DNA of 5,006 bases, taken from an uncultured Ruminococcus sp. Lineage in GTDB: Bacteria > Bacillota > Clostridia > Oscillospirales > CAG-272. The number at the start of each line of letters is the position of its first letter. The stretch's first letter is position 1. The notes below the pieces were generated by a model that was given only the letters and a program-made list of their open reading frames with translations, did no database searches and was not told where the DNA came from. Shown in pieces: positions 1 to 4,991 of the stretch. The translations under genes and the position numbers were made by a program. The DNA lies in NCBI GenBank assembly GCA_902797125.1, contig CADBRS010000101.1, forward strand, positions 1-5,006. The letters are read 5' to 3'.

Positions 1-133
1 ATACGACTGTTAGAACATTCAAAAACAATACTCACAGAGAGGAGATTGCAAGGCACTACCAACTAAAGGAGGAGCAATTCCTCCCCAACCTACACTAAAG
101 CTTAGAGGTTGGGGTATCCTTGCTTAGTTTTCG
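1..133 (+). mobile_element. Right end of an IS200/IS605-family (TnpB-type) element
   Basis: The stretch carries the layout I associate with right ends of IS200/IS605 and IS1341-type elements: GGAGCAATTCCTCCCC at 71-86, a long hairpin, then GGGGTATCCTTGC at 111-123. In such elements tnpB lies just upstream on the same strand and the end hairpin is what the single-strand transposase TnpA recognises; the 3' end of tnpB plus this end also forms the omega RNA of TnpB. Bases 1-63 are open in frame 1 up to a TAA at 64-66, and frame 3 is open to a TAA at 96-98. Either could be the tail of tnpB, but neither reads as a recognisable TnpB C-terminus, so I do not call a coding sequence. The outer boundary is uncertain: it should fall after base 123 and before the ATG at 134. 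The family assignment rests on remembered end sequences, not on a search. Confidence 0.62.
73..124 (+). repeat. Subterminal imperfect palindrome (hairpin) of the IS end
   Basis: Outer arms AGCAA (73-77) and TTGCT (120-124) pair. After an internal loop, the perfect 9-bp stem CCCCAACCT (83-91) pairs with AGGTTGGGG (106-114). Inside it CTAA (95-98) pairs with TTAG (102-105) around the loop AGC, leaving ACA (92-94) bulged. A competing shorter stem, GGAGGA (68-73) with TCCTCC (79-84), could form instead and would disrupt the base of the main stem. There is no T-tract after the hairpin, so it is not an ordinary intrinsic terminator. The form fits a single-stranded recognition hairpin and/or omega-RNA scaffold. 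Confidence 0.8.
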
Positions 134-679
134 ATGAAGACAGTTTATGATTTCACGGTAAAAGACAGAAAAGGAAACGACGTCTGTCTTTCGGAGTATA
201 AGGGCAAGGTTTTGCTCATCGTCAACACGGCAACCGGCTGCGGATTCACTCCGCACTACGATCCGCTCGAGGCAATGTATAAAGACCTGCGCGACAAGGG
301 CTTTGAAATCCTCGATTTTCCGTCCAATCAGTTCGCGGGACAGGCGCCGGGAAGCGACGACGAGATCCACGATTTCTGCACCATCAAATTCGGAACGGAG
401 TTTCCGCAGTTTGCGAAGATCGACGTCAACGGAGATTCGGCTGATCCTCTTTTCGCTTTTCTTGCTTCCGAAAAGCCGTTCGAGGGCTTCGGTAAGGGAC
501 TGAAAAACGCGGCGCTGAACAAGTTTGCGAAGATGAACAACAAGAAGTTCGGCGACAAGACATATATCGGATGGAACTTCACGAAATTCCTCATCGACCG
601 CGAAGGAAAAGTCGTCGCTCGCTTTGAGCCCACCATAGATATGAAAGAAGTCAGAAAAACTGTGGAAGAAACGCTGTAA
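134..679 (+). CDS. gpx: Glutathione peroxidase family thiol peroxidase (Cys type)
   Basis: This 181-aa cytosolic peroxidase would reduce H2O2 and organic hydroperoxides; bacterial Cys-type members generally take electrons from thioredoxin rather than glutathione. The fold is full length, opening with MKTVYDFTVKD and YKGKVLLIVNTAT. The peroxidatic cysteine is C36 in the motif ATGCGFT. The catalytic partners are Q70 in NQFAGQAPG, and W147 and N148 in the WNF motif. C82 in DFCTIKFG sits where the resolving cysteine of thioredoxin-dependent members lies. The usual FPCNQF motif reads FPSNQF here (S64), so the third conserved cysteine is missing. The ATG is the only start fitting the family N-terminus, but there is no Shine-Dalgarno sequence before it: the ten preceding bases are TTAGTTTTCG and the IS end lies just beyond. 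No promoter is visible upstream. It is followed 18 bp later by a flavodoxin-like gene, probably in the same transcript. The family is certain; the reductant is inferred. Confidence 0.93.
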   Translation: MKTVYDFTVKDRKGNDVCLSEYKGKVLLIVNTATGCGFTPHYDPLEAMYKDLRDKGFEILDFPSNQFAGQAPGSDDEIHDFCTIKFGTEFPQFAKIDVNGDSADPLFAFLASEKPFEGFGKGLKNAALNKFAKMNNKKFGDKTYIGWNFTKFLIDREGKVVARFEPTIDMKEVRKTVEETL

Positions 680-684
680 AAAGT

Positions 685-691
685 GGAGGGG
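685..691 (+). promoter_or_regulatory. Ribosome binding site that sets the flavodoxin start
   Basis: GGAGGGG lies 6 bases before the ATG at 698. It rules against an in-frame GTG at 683, which precedes the site itself and would add five residues (MEGKK). It contrasts with the peroxidase gene just upstream, which has no such site. Confidence 0.85.
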
Positions 692-697
692 AAGAAA

Positions 698-1108
698 ATG
701 AAATACGCTGTCAGATACTATACCAAAACAGGAAATACAAAAAGACTCGCCGAGGCGGTTGCCGAGGCTGTCGGTGTGGAGGCGTTTCCCATCAGCACTC
801 CTGTTGACGAACCCGTAGACATCCTCTTTCTCGGTAACTCCTATTATGCTTTCAACATCGACCCGGAGGTCAGAAGTTTCGTACAGTCGCTGGACAAGAA
901 TAAGATCGGTAGAATCGTCAATTTCGGTTCCGCCGCCATGCTGAATTCCACTTACAAGAAAGTCAAAGCGGAAGCGGATAAGGCCGGCATTACCATGGAC
1001 GAGCGCGAGTTCCACTGCAAGGGCGAATTCAAGGGCATCCATAAAGGCAGACCGAACCGGGAGGATATGCAGGCTGTAGCTGTTTTTGCCAGATCATTTC
1101 TTGATTAA
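698..1108 (+). CDS. Short flavodoxin-like FMN-binding protein
   Basis: This 136-aa protein has the flavodoxin alpha/beta layout. The first strand, MKYAVRYY, runs into the phosphate-binding loop T9-K-T11-G-N-T14 (the T/S-x-T-G-N-T pattern that holds the FMN phosphate). A second cofactor loop follows strand DILFLGNSYYAF (41-52), with aromatic residues Y49, Y50 and F52 that could stack on the flavin. The third loop is GSAAMLNST (77-85). A late EFHCKGEF segment (104-111), with a lone cysteine C107, is the kind seen in small flavodoxin-family proteins of anaerobes. It would act as a cytosolic single-protein electron carrier or quinone/disulfide-related reductase; its partner is unknown. It lies 18 bp after the peroxidase gene on the same strand, so it is likely co-transcribed. 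A role in supplying electrons for peroxide defence is possible but not shown. The ATG is chosen because of the ribosome site at 685-691. Confidence 0.85.
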   Translation: MKYAVRYYTKTGNTKRLAEAVAEAVGVEAFPISTPVDEPVDILFLGNSYYAFNIDPEVRSFVQSLDKNKIGRIVNFGSAAMLNSTYKKVKAEADKAGITMDEREFHCKGEFKGIHKGRPNREDMQAVAVFARSFLD

Positions 1109-1208
1109 GGGAAGATCAAAGATTAAATGATGTTAACGATAAAAACGTAGCCGCCCGAATGAGATGGACTCAGACAGGCGGCTAAGTTTATAAAAAAATG
1201 TGTTCGAT
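1109..1208. other. Convergent intergenic region
   Basis: This 100-bp gap lies between the plus-strand flavodoxin stop and the minus-strand trkH stop. Its only clear content is the terminator hairpin at 1148-1184, flanked by A-rich runs on both sides. No coding or promoter signal is seen. Confidence 0.75.
1141..1184 (-). terminator. Intrinsic terminator of the trkA-trkH operon, possibly bidirectional
   Basis: A perfect 8-bp stem TAGCCGCC (1148-1155) pairs with GGCGGCTA (1177-1184), with an inner 4-bp stem TGAG (1160-1163) / CTCA (1169-1172) around ATGGA. Read on the minus strand the hairpin is followed by CGTTTTTATCG, a short T-tract starting two bases after the stem, which suits termination of trkH. 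Read on the plus strand it is followed only by AGTTTATAAAAAAA, so termination of the peroxidase-flavodoxin transcript would be weaker or need other help. Confidence 0.8.
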
Positions 1209-2666
1209 TCAGGCCTTCCGGTTCCACGTGAAGCGGCTGAACAAGACCAGAATCGGGAATATCTCAAGTCTTCCGGCCAGCATATCGATGCAGAAAATGA
1301 TCTTTGAAAAGATGCTGTAACCGGCATAGTTCATCGTCGGACCCACGTCTCCGAAACCGGGGCCGATATTGTTGCTCAAAGCGACAACGGCTGAGATGTT
1401 CGTTTCCATCGAAAAGCCGTCCCAGGAGATGAGGAGAAAACTGATCAGATGCAGCGCCACAAAAGACACGAGATAGGCATTTGAAAGATTGATCACGGTT
1501 TCGCTGACGGGAGCTCCGTTGATCCTCACCACAGAGACTTTGTTGGGGTGCAGGGCGCGACGGACGTTCCTTGCCATCGTTTTGGCATAAATCAGTAACC
1601 TGGACATTTTCATGCCGCCTCCCGTGCTACCGGCACATGCGCCGAAGAGCATCAAGATCAGCAAAAGGATCTTGGAGAACGAAGGCCACAAATCGAAGTC
1701 GGTCGTGGCAAAGCCGGTGGTGGTCATGATCGAGGACACCTGGAAGGAAGCGTGCCGGATCGTTTCTCCGACTGTCGGATAAAAGTGCGATTGACAAAGA
1801 TTCCAAACGATCAATCCGGATGAAATGACAAACACCGAGACATAAAGACGTAATTCTTCATCTCTCAACACATTGGATATTTTTCCCAACAGCAGCAGGT
1901 AATATACGCTGAAATTGACGCCGTACAGGAGCATGAACACGGTTGTGATGATCTGTGTGGCGGGGGTAAAGCTGGTAAAACTGTCGGCATAGGCTCCGAA
2001 GCCGCCGGTGCCTGCCGTACTCATGGCGGCACAGACTGCGTCAAAGAAACCGAGTCCGGAAATCATCAAGGCAATGATGTTGAGGACGGTGATGCCCAGG
2101 TAAATCGCGTACAAGATTAGAGCCGTCTGGCGCATCTTGGGAGCCAGTTTACCGACACTGGGGCCGGGGGATTCGGCTCGCATCAGGTGCATCGTGAATC
2201 CGCCGCTTCCTGTCGGAAGGATGGCCAGCATAAACACAAGGATGCCCATTCCGCCGAGCCAGTTGCTGACCGAGCGCCACAAAATGGTTGCACGGGAGCA
2301 AAGCTCGATATTCGGCACGACCGAGGCACCCGTTGTGGTAAATCCGGACACCATTTCGAACAGTGCGTCGATATAATTCGGAATGTCACCGTTGATCACG
2401 AAGGGAATGCAGCCCAGCAAACTCATGACGATCCAGGAGATCCCTACGCAGACAAAGCCTTCACTTTCATAAAAGTGAATGGAGGCTTTCCTGCACAGGA
2501 GCAGGATCAGCAAACCGAGGGCCACCATTCCCGCGATGGTCACACCGAATGCAAATGTGGAAGCGCCCGTCCCGTCAATCAGTGAAACAGTCAGCGGGAA
2601 GAGCATAAATCCGGCCTCTATCAAAATGACATATGACAGGAGGCGGCCGATCATTTTATAGTTCAT
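1209..2666 (-). CDS. trkH: Trk-type potassium uptake channel subunit TrkH
   Basis: This 485-aa integral membrane protein is the K+-translocating subunit of the Trk system and is of normal length for the family. It shows four pore-repeat filter segments: TTTGAS (110-115), STAGTGGFG (216-224), TTTGFATTDF (315-324) and NNIGPGFGD (432-440). Each has the conserved filter glycine (G113, G219, G318, G435). The intramembrane gate loop of the third repeat reads CAGSTGGGMK (344-353). Other hallmarks are SNWLGGMGILVF (134-145) and the C-terminal MLAGRLEIFPILVLF (462-476). Roughly ten hydrophobic segments are visible, beginning near residue 8. It starts 12 bp after the trkA stop; TAAGGA, overlapping that stop codon, provides the ribosome site 9 bases before the ATG. 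This spacing points to co-transcription with trkA, whose product forms the cytosolic gating ring under the TrkH dimer. Ion selectivity (K+ alone, or some Na+) cannot be read from the sequence. Confidence 0.95.
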   Translation of the reverse strand: MNYKMIGRLLSYVILIEAGFMLFPLTVSLIDGTGASTFAFGVTIAGMVALGLLILLLCRKASIHFYESEGFVCVGISWIVMSLLGCIPFVINGDIPNYIDALFEMVSGFTTTGASVVPNIELCSRATILWRSVSNWLGGMGILVFMLAILPTGSGGFTMHLMRAESPGPSVGKLAPKMRQTALILYAIYLGITVLNIIALMISGLGFFDAVCAAMSTAGTGGFGAYADSFTSFTPATQIITTVFMLLYGVNFSVYYLLLLGKISNVLRDEELRLYVSVFVISSGLIVWNLCQSHFYPTVGETIRHASFQVSSIMTTTGFATTDFDLWPSFSKILLLILMLFGACAGSTGGGMKMSRLLIYAKTMARNVRRALHPNKVSVVRINGAPVSETVINLSNAYLVSFVALHLISFLLISWDGFSMETNISAVVALSNNIGPGFGDVGPTMNYAGYSIFSKIIFCIDMLAGRLEIFPILVLFSRFTWNRKA

Positions 2667-2678
2667 ACGGTAACGTCC

Positions 2679-4037
2679 TTACGCAAATATGTCATTGAGT
2701 TGGGCTATCGCGCCGGAATGGCTGGATACGATGACCAGGGTGTCACCCGGATTGAATTTGGAATCACCATTAGGGATGGTCGTTTCCGATCCGGTCGTGA
2801 TACAGGATATCAAAACATTGTCTTTCAGCTTGAATGATTTGAGAGGTTCGCCGATGTGTAACGTGTGTTCGTTGACTTCAAATTCCAGCGCTTCTGCTTT
2901 GCCATCGGCGATGTTGTGTATCGAAATGGCTGCGCCGGACTGGTTCTGCATGGCGCGAACATAACGGAGAATGGCGTTGCTGGCCAGGTCTTGAGGACGG
3001 ACGATACTGCCGATCGGGATCTTTCCAAACAAAACCGAAGAGGACATCTGGTCGAACTTGGATATGATCGTCTGGATTCCTAAAGTCGTGCCGAACATGG
3101 CGGTAATGGCATTTACCGCATCCTGACTGGTCAGAGAGACCAGACTGTCAAAGTCCTCGATGCCTTCCCGGATCAGGGAGTCCTGATCCTGTGGATTTTC
3201 TTGGATAACGGAAGCCTTGGGCAACTGGTTCATGATGAGCCGGCTGACGGTCGGGTCCGGTTCGATGATCTTGACTTTGATGCCGGAATCGATCAGTTTC
3301 TGCCCCAGATAGTAGGTGCTTCGCCCGCCACCGATGATCATGCAGTTCTTGACCCGTTTGGTGGTCACGCCGACGTTTTTCAAAAGGTCGGACAGAGAAT
3401 CAGTGGGGGCGGCCACGAAGATCCGGTCACCCGCCTCGATCGTGTGATTGCCTCGAGGAATGATACACTGGTCGTTTCTGACGATCGCACAGACCAGCGC
3501 CTTACATTTGACGGTACCCGGCAGTTGATTCAAAGCCAATCCGTTCAGCACGCTGTTTTGATCGACTTTTAATTCAACGATCTCGAACTGCCCGCGGGCA
3601 AACGATTCACGGCGCAAAAAACCCGGCATCTTGAGCAGCATGTAGATTTCATTGGCCACACTTTGTTCCGGATTGACGATGAGGGAAAGGCCGGTGACTT
3701 CCTGCATGGAATAGACTTGATTTGCATATTCGGGATTCCGGATACGGGCAATCGTATGAATCTTCGGGTTGATCGACTTTGAGGTCATGCAGGCCAGAAG
3801 GTTGATCTCATCTTTGCTGGTGACGGCAATCAACAAGTCGGCTTTTTCAATGTTCGCATCATGAAGGGCGGAAGCTGTTGCACAGTTCCCGCAAAGAGTC
3901 ATCACATCGAAAGTGTTCTGGATGTTGTTGATTGTGTTTTGATCTTCGTCGATGATCGTCAAATCATGACCCTCATCGAGAAAGCTTTTGATCAGGGCAT
4001 ATCCGATCTGTCCGGACCCCGCCAGGATAATTCTCAT
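2679..4037 (-). CDS. trkA: Trk system regulatory subunit TrkA (tandem RCK domains)
   Basis: This 452-aa peripheral protein should bind nucleotides (NAD(H), ATP/ADP in characterised homologues) and gate TrkH. It has the full two-fold layout: RCK_N 1 with the Rossmann motif GSGQIG (7-12) and acidic D30 after IID, RCK_C 1 at about 150-222, RCK_N 2 starting near 231, and RCK_C 2 at about 375-452. In RCK_N 2 the dinucleotide loop reads GGGRSTYYLG (236-245): the third glycine of GxGxxG is replaced by T241, while the acidic E259 after strand 2 is kept. I place the start at 4037 because GGAGG (4046-4050) sits 8 bases upstream and the protein then begins directly with the first strand, MRIILAG. An in-frame ATG at 4094 would add 19 residues (MVWHINTP...) that have no family match, and it would lie inside the inverted repeat near the transcription start. 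The stop is followed within 12 bp by trkH. Confidence 0.95.
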   Translation of the reverse strand: MRIILAGSGQIGYALIKSFLDEGHDLTIIDEDQNTINNIQNTFDVMTLCGNCATASALHDANIEKADLLIAVTSKDEINLLACMTSKSINPKIHTIARIRNPEYANQVYSMQEVTGLSLIVNPEQSVANEIYMLLKMPGFLRRESFARGQFEIVELKVDQNSVLNGLALNQLPGTVKCKALVCAIVRNDQCIIPRGNHTIEAGDRIFVAAPTDSLSDLLKNVGVTTKRVKNCMIIGGGRSTYYLGQKLIDSGIKVKIIEPDPTVSRLIMNQLPKASVIQENPQDQDSLIREGIEDFDSLVSLTSQDAVNAITAMFGTTLGIQTIISKFDQMSSSVLFGKIPIGSIVRPQDLASNAILRYVRAMQNQSGAAISIHNIADGKAEALEFEVNEHTLHIGEPLKSFKLKDNVLISCITTGSETTIPNGDSKFNPGDTLVIVSSHSGAIAQLNDIFA

Positions 4038-4045
4038 TGTCCAGG

Positions 4046-4050
4046 CCTCC
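4046..4050 (-). promoter_or_regulatory. Ribosome binding site that sets the trkA start
   Basis: On the minus strand GGAGG is followed by the 8-base spacer CCTGGACA and then ATG at 4037. It selects this start over the in-frame ATG at 4094. Confidence 0.88.
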
Positions 4051-4077
4051 AAAGCAAAGCTGAGAATAATGGGTGTG

Positions 4078-4099
4078 TTAATATGCCAAACCATATTAA
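4078..4099 (-). promoter_or_regulatory. Perfect inverted repeat at the trk transcription start (candidate operator)
   Basis: TTAATATG and CATATTAA form an 8-bp perfect inverted repeat separated by 6 bases (GTTTGG on the minus strand). On the trkA strand it begins 8 bases after the -10 hexamer, so it covers roughly +2 to +23 of the predicted transcript. A repressor dimer bound here would block initiation or promoter escape. Alternatively the repeat could form an A/U-rich hairpin at the 5' end of the mRNA. No regulator is encoded in the window, and I do not recognise the half-site as a known operator. Confidence 0.5.
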
Positions 4100-4107
4100 G
4101 ACATCAT

Positions 4108-4136
4108 AGTATATCACAAATCTAAAAAGACTTCAA
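4108..4136 (-). promoter_or_regulatory. Sigma-A-type promoter of trkA-trkH
   Basis: On the minus strand a -35 box TTGAAG (4131-4136; consensus TTGACA) is followed by a 17-base spacer and the -10 box TATACT (4108-4113; consensus TATAAT). The three bases before the -10 are TGA, an extended -10 (TGn). The predicted start is near 4101, giving a leader of about 64 bases to the trkA ATG. Confidence 0.8.
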
Positions 4137-4151
4137 GATTTGCCTCGGTGT

Positions 4152-4161
4152 TTTGATCAAA
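4152..4161. repeat. Short palindrome between the divergent promoters
   Basis: TTTGATCAAA is a perfect 10-bp palindrome 15 bp upstream of the trkA -35 box and about 75 bp upstream of the -10 of the divergent gene. It could be a regulator site, but a palindrome of this length occurs by chance fairly often. Confidence 0.2.
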
Positions 4162-4213
4162 CGGGAGGGACGCAAAATCAGAGCAAAAAATGCAAAGAAA
4201 TGCCAAAAAGCCG

Positions 4214-4242
4214 TCTCCTGTCCCGATCAGACATGGTATAAT
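4214..4242 (+). promoter_or_regulatory. Extended -10 promoter of the ThyX-like gene
   Basis: TATAAT at 4237-4242 matches the -10 consensus exactly and is preceded by TGG (4234-4236), an extended -10 element. The region 17 bases upstream (TCTCCT, 4214-4219) is a poor -35 box, as expected where TGn compensates. Transcription would start near 4249, leaving a leader of about 24 bases. The promoter lies inside the 5' extension of the reading frame and so argues for the downstream start at 4273. Confidence 0.72.
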
Positions 4243-4260
4243 AAAAGCACCACGGAAAAA

Positions 4261-4266
4261 GAGGTG
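4261..4266 (+). promoter_or_regulatory. Ribosome binding site of the ThyX-like gene
   Basis: GAGGTG is followed by six bases (CAAATC) and the ATG at 4273. It supports this start over the in-frame TTG at 4153, which would add 40 lysine-rich residues upstream of the promoter's own start point. Confidence 0.8.
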
Positions 4267-4272
4267 CAAATC

Positions 4273-4908
4273 ATGCTCAAAGTTGAACGCGTCAGTGTCA
4301 TGAACTTGGATAATGCCATCAGAGGAGCCAGAAATCCTTTGAACAGCTGGGCCAAATCAGACAGCACATATAACGAAAAAGGCGAATTTGTTCTGGGTCC
4401 CAACGATTTGTCCCTTGCCGTTCGTCTGGCCCATGCGGGAAGCGACCACAGGAAATATCTGAGGCAGGTGATGGTCTGCATGGATGTGACCGCGCCGATG
4501 TATTGGTGGAAAGAATTTGACACCTATAAGGTCGGAACTGTCGCCAATTCCACATCGACCATGCACAAGATACACGCCAAGCCGTTTGAAAGAGATGATT
4601 TTTCTCACGATCACATGGACGAAGGCGCATTAAAATGTCTGGACGCGGTCATTGCATACCTGGAAGGGGAAAGACTCAAGTTCGTGGAAGACAAGACGAA
4701 CAAGCAGGCATGGTATAATATGATCCAGGTGCTGCCTTCCAGTTATAATCAGATGCGTACGATCACGTTGAATTACGAGGTTCTGATCGGAATATACTAT
4801 GCAAGGAAGGCACATAAATTGCAGGAATGGCATACATTCTGCGATTGGATCAAGACACTGCCTTATGCACAGGATCTGATTTTGGTCAAGGAAGAAAGCG
4901 AAGAATAA
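4273..4908 (+). CDS. Conserved protein with a degenerate ThyX-like fold
   Basis: This 211-aa cytosolic protein has no signal peptide or membrane segment. I recall very similar unnamed proteins in clostridial genomes and phages. Conserved-looking blocks are IRGARNPLNSW (16-26), GSDHRKYLRQ (56-65), APMYWWKEFDTYKVGTVAN (74-92), STSTMHKI (93-100), LPSSYNQ (154-160), TLNYEVL (165-171) and HKLQEWHTFCDWI (181-193). By eye the order and spacing fit flavin-dependent thymidylate synthase ThyX. TYK-x7-T (84-94) falls where ThyX has RHR-x7-S, and LPSSYNQMRTITLNYEVL aligns with the ThyX LPxxxxTxxxxTxNxRxL block, followed by AR then QEW where ThyX has LR then AQWE. The flavin-binding RHR and the active-site serine are therefore absent, so ordinary thymidylate synthesis is unlikely. 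It has its own promoter, divergent from trkA. Its function is unknown; the ThyX relation is inferred. Confidence 0.8.
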   Translation: MLKVERVSVMNLDNAIRGARNPLNSWAKSDSTYNEKGEFVLGPNDLSLAVRLAHAGSDHRKYLRQVMVCMDVTAPMYWWKEFDTYKVGTVANSTSTMHKIHAKPFERDDFSHDHMDEGALKCLDAVIAYLEGERLKFVEDKTNKQAWYNMIQVLPSSYNQMRTITLNYEVLIGIYYARKAHKLQEWHTFCDWIKTLPYAQDLILVKEESEE

Positions 4909-4934
4909 TCCATTTTGGTTCTAACAGAAAAGAC

Positions 4935-4991
4935 AGGCGGAGCGCTCCGTCTCATAGGGTAACTATGTGACAGGTCGGCAAGCCGGTACGG
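4935..4991 (+). other. Hairpin-rich non-coding stretch, unidentified
   Basis: After the ThyX-like gene the last 98 bases hold no reading frame with a ribosome site. Three consecutive hairpins can be drawn: AGGCGGA (4935-4941) with TCCGTCT (4946-4952), one G-U pair and loop GCGC, containing the 12-bp palindrome CGGAGCGCTCCG; CATAG (4953-4957) with CTATG (4963-4967), loop GGTAA; and CGG (4976-4978) with CCG (4983-4985), loop CAAG. The first could serve as a transcription stop for the gene before it, but no T-tract follows. The GC-rich, tightly packed stems suggest the 5' part of a structured RNA (riboswitch, intron or small RNA) cut by the window edge. I could not match it to a family I know. 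Confidence 0.35.

Noticed and set aside
1..66. A partial tnpB tail (frame 1 open to TAA at 64-66)
   Set aside because: The 21 residues have no recognisable TnpB C-terminal motif, and frame 3 is also open, so coding cannot be supported from this window alone.
83..131. The 83-114 hairpin as an intrinsic terminator for an upstream gene
   Set aside because: The bases after the stem are TATCCTTGCTTAG, with no T-tract until TTTT at 128-131, 13 bases away. The flanking arms fit an insertion-sequence end better.
233..250. Possible selenoprotein form of glutathione peroxidase
   Set aside because: The active-site codon is TGC (cysteine), not TGA, so no recoding is needed.
683..697. Five-residue N-terminal extension of the flavodoxin-like protein from a GTG start
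   Set aside because: The GTG precedes the ribosome site GGAGGGG (685-691), which is properly spaced from the ATG at 698, and the fold starts at MKYAV.
95..1042. A 315-aa minus-strand reading frame spanning gpx, the flavodoxin gene and part of the IS end
   Set aside because: It lies opposite two plus-strand genes with clear family motifs and has no recognisable domain. Its length is a by-product of codon bias in the real genes.
2187..2585. A 132-aa plus-strand reading frame inside trkH
   Set aside because: It is antisense to a well-conserved membrane protein, its composition is rich in H, Q, D and G without a fold signature, and it has no ribosome site.
3201..3572. A 123-aa plus-strand reading frame inside trkA
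   Set aside because: It is the antisense shadow of the second RCK domain and shows no family motif.
4038..4094. Nineteen-residue N-terminal extension of TrkA
   Set aside because: The upstream ATG lacks a ribosome site and lies within the inverted repeat near the predicted transcription start. The family N-terminus begins at MRIILAG.
4153..4272. Forty-residue lysine-rich N-terminal extension of the ThyX-like protein from a TTG
   Set aside because: A consensus TATAAT promoter and a ribosome site lie inside it, so transcription probably starts downstream of the extension.
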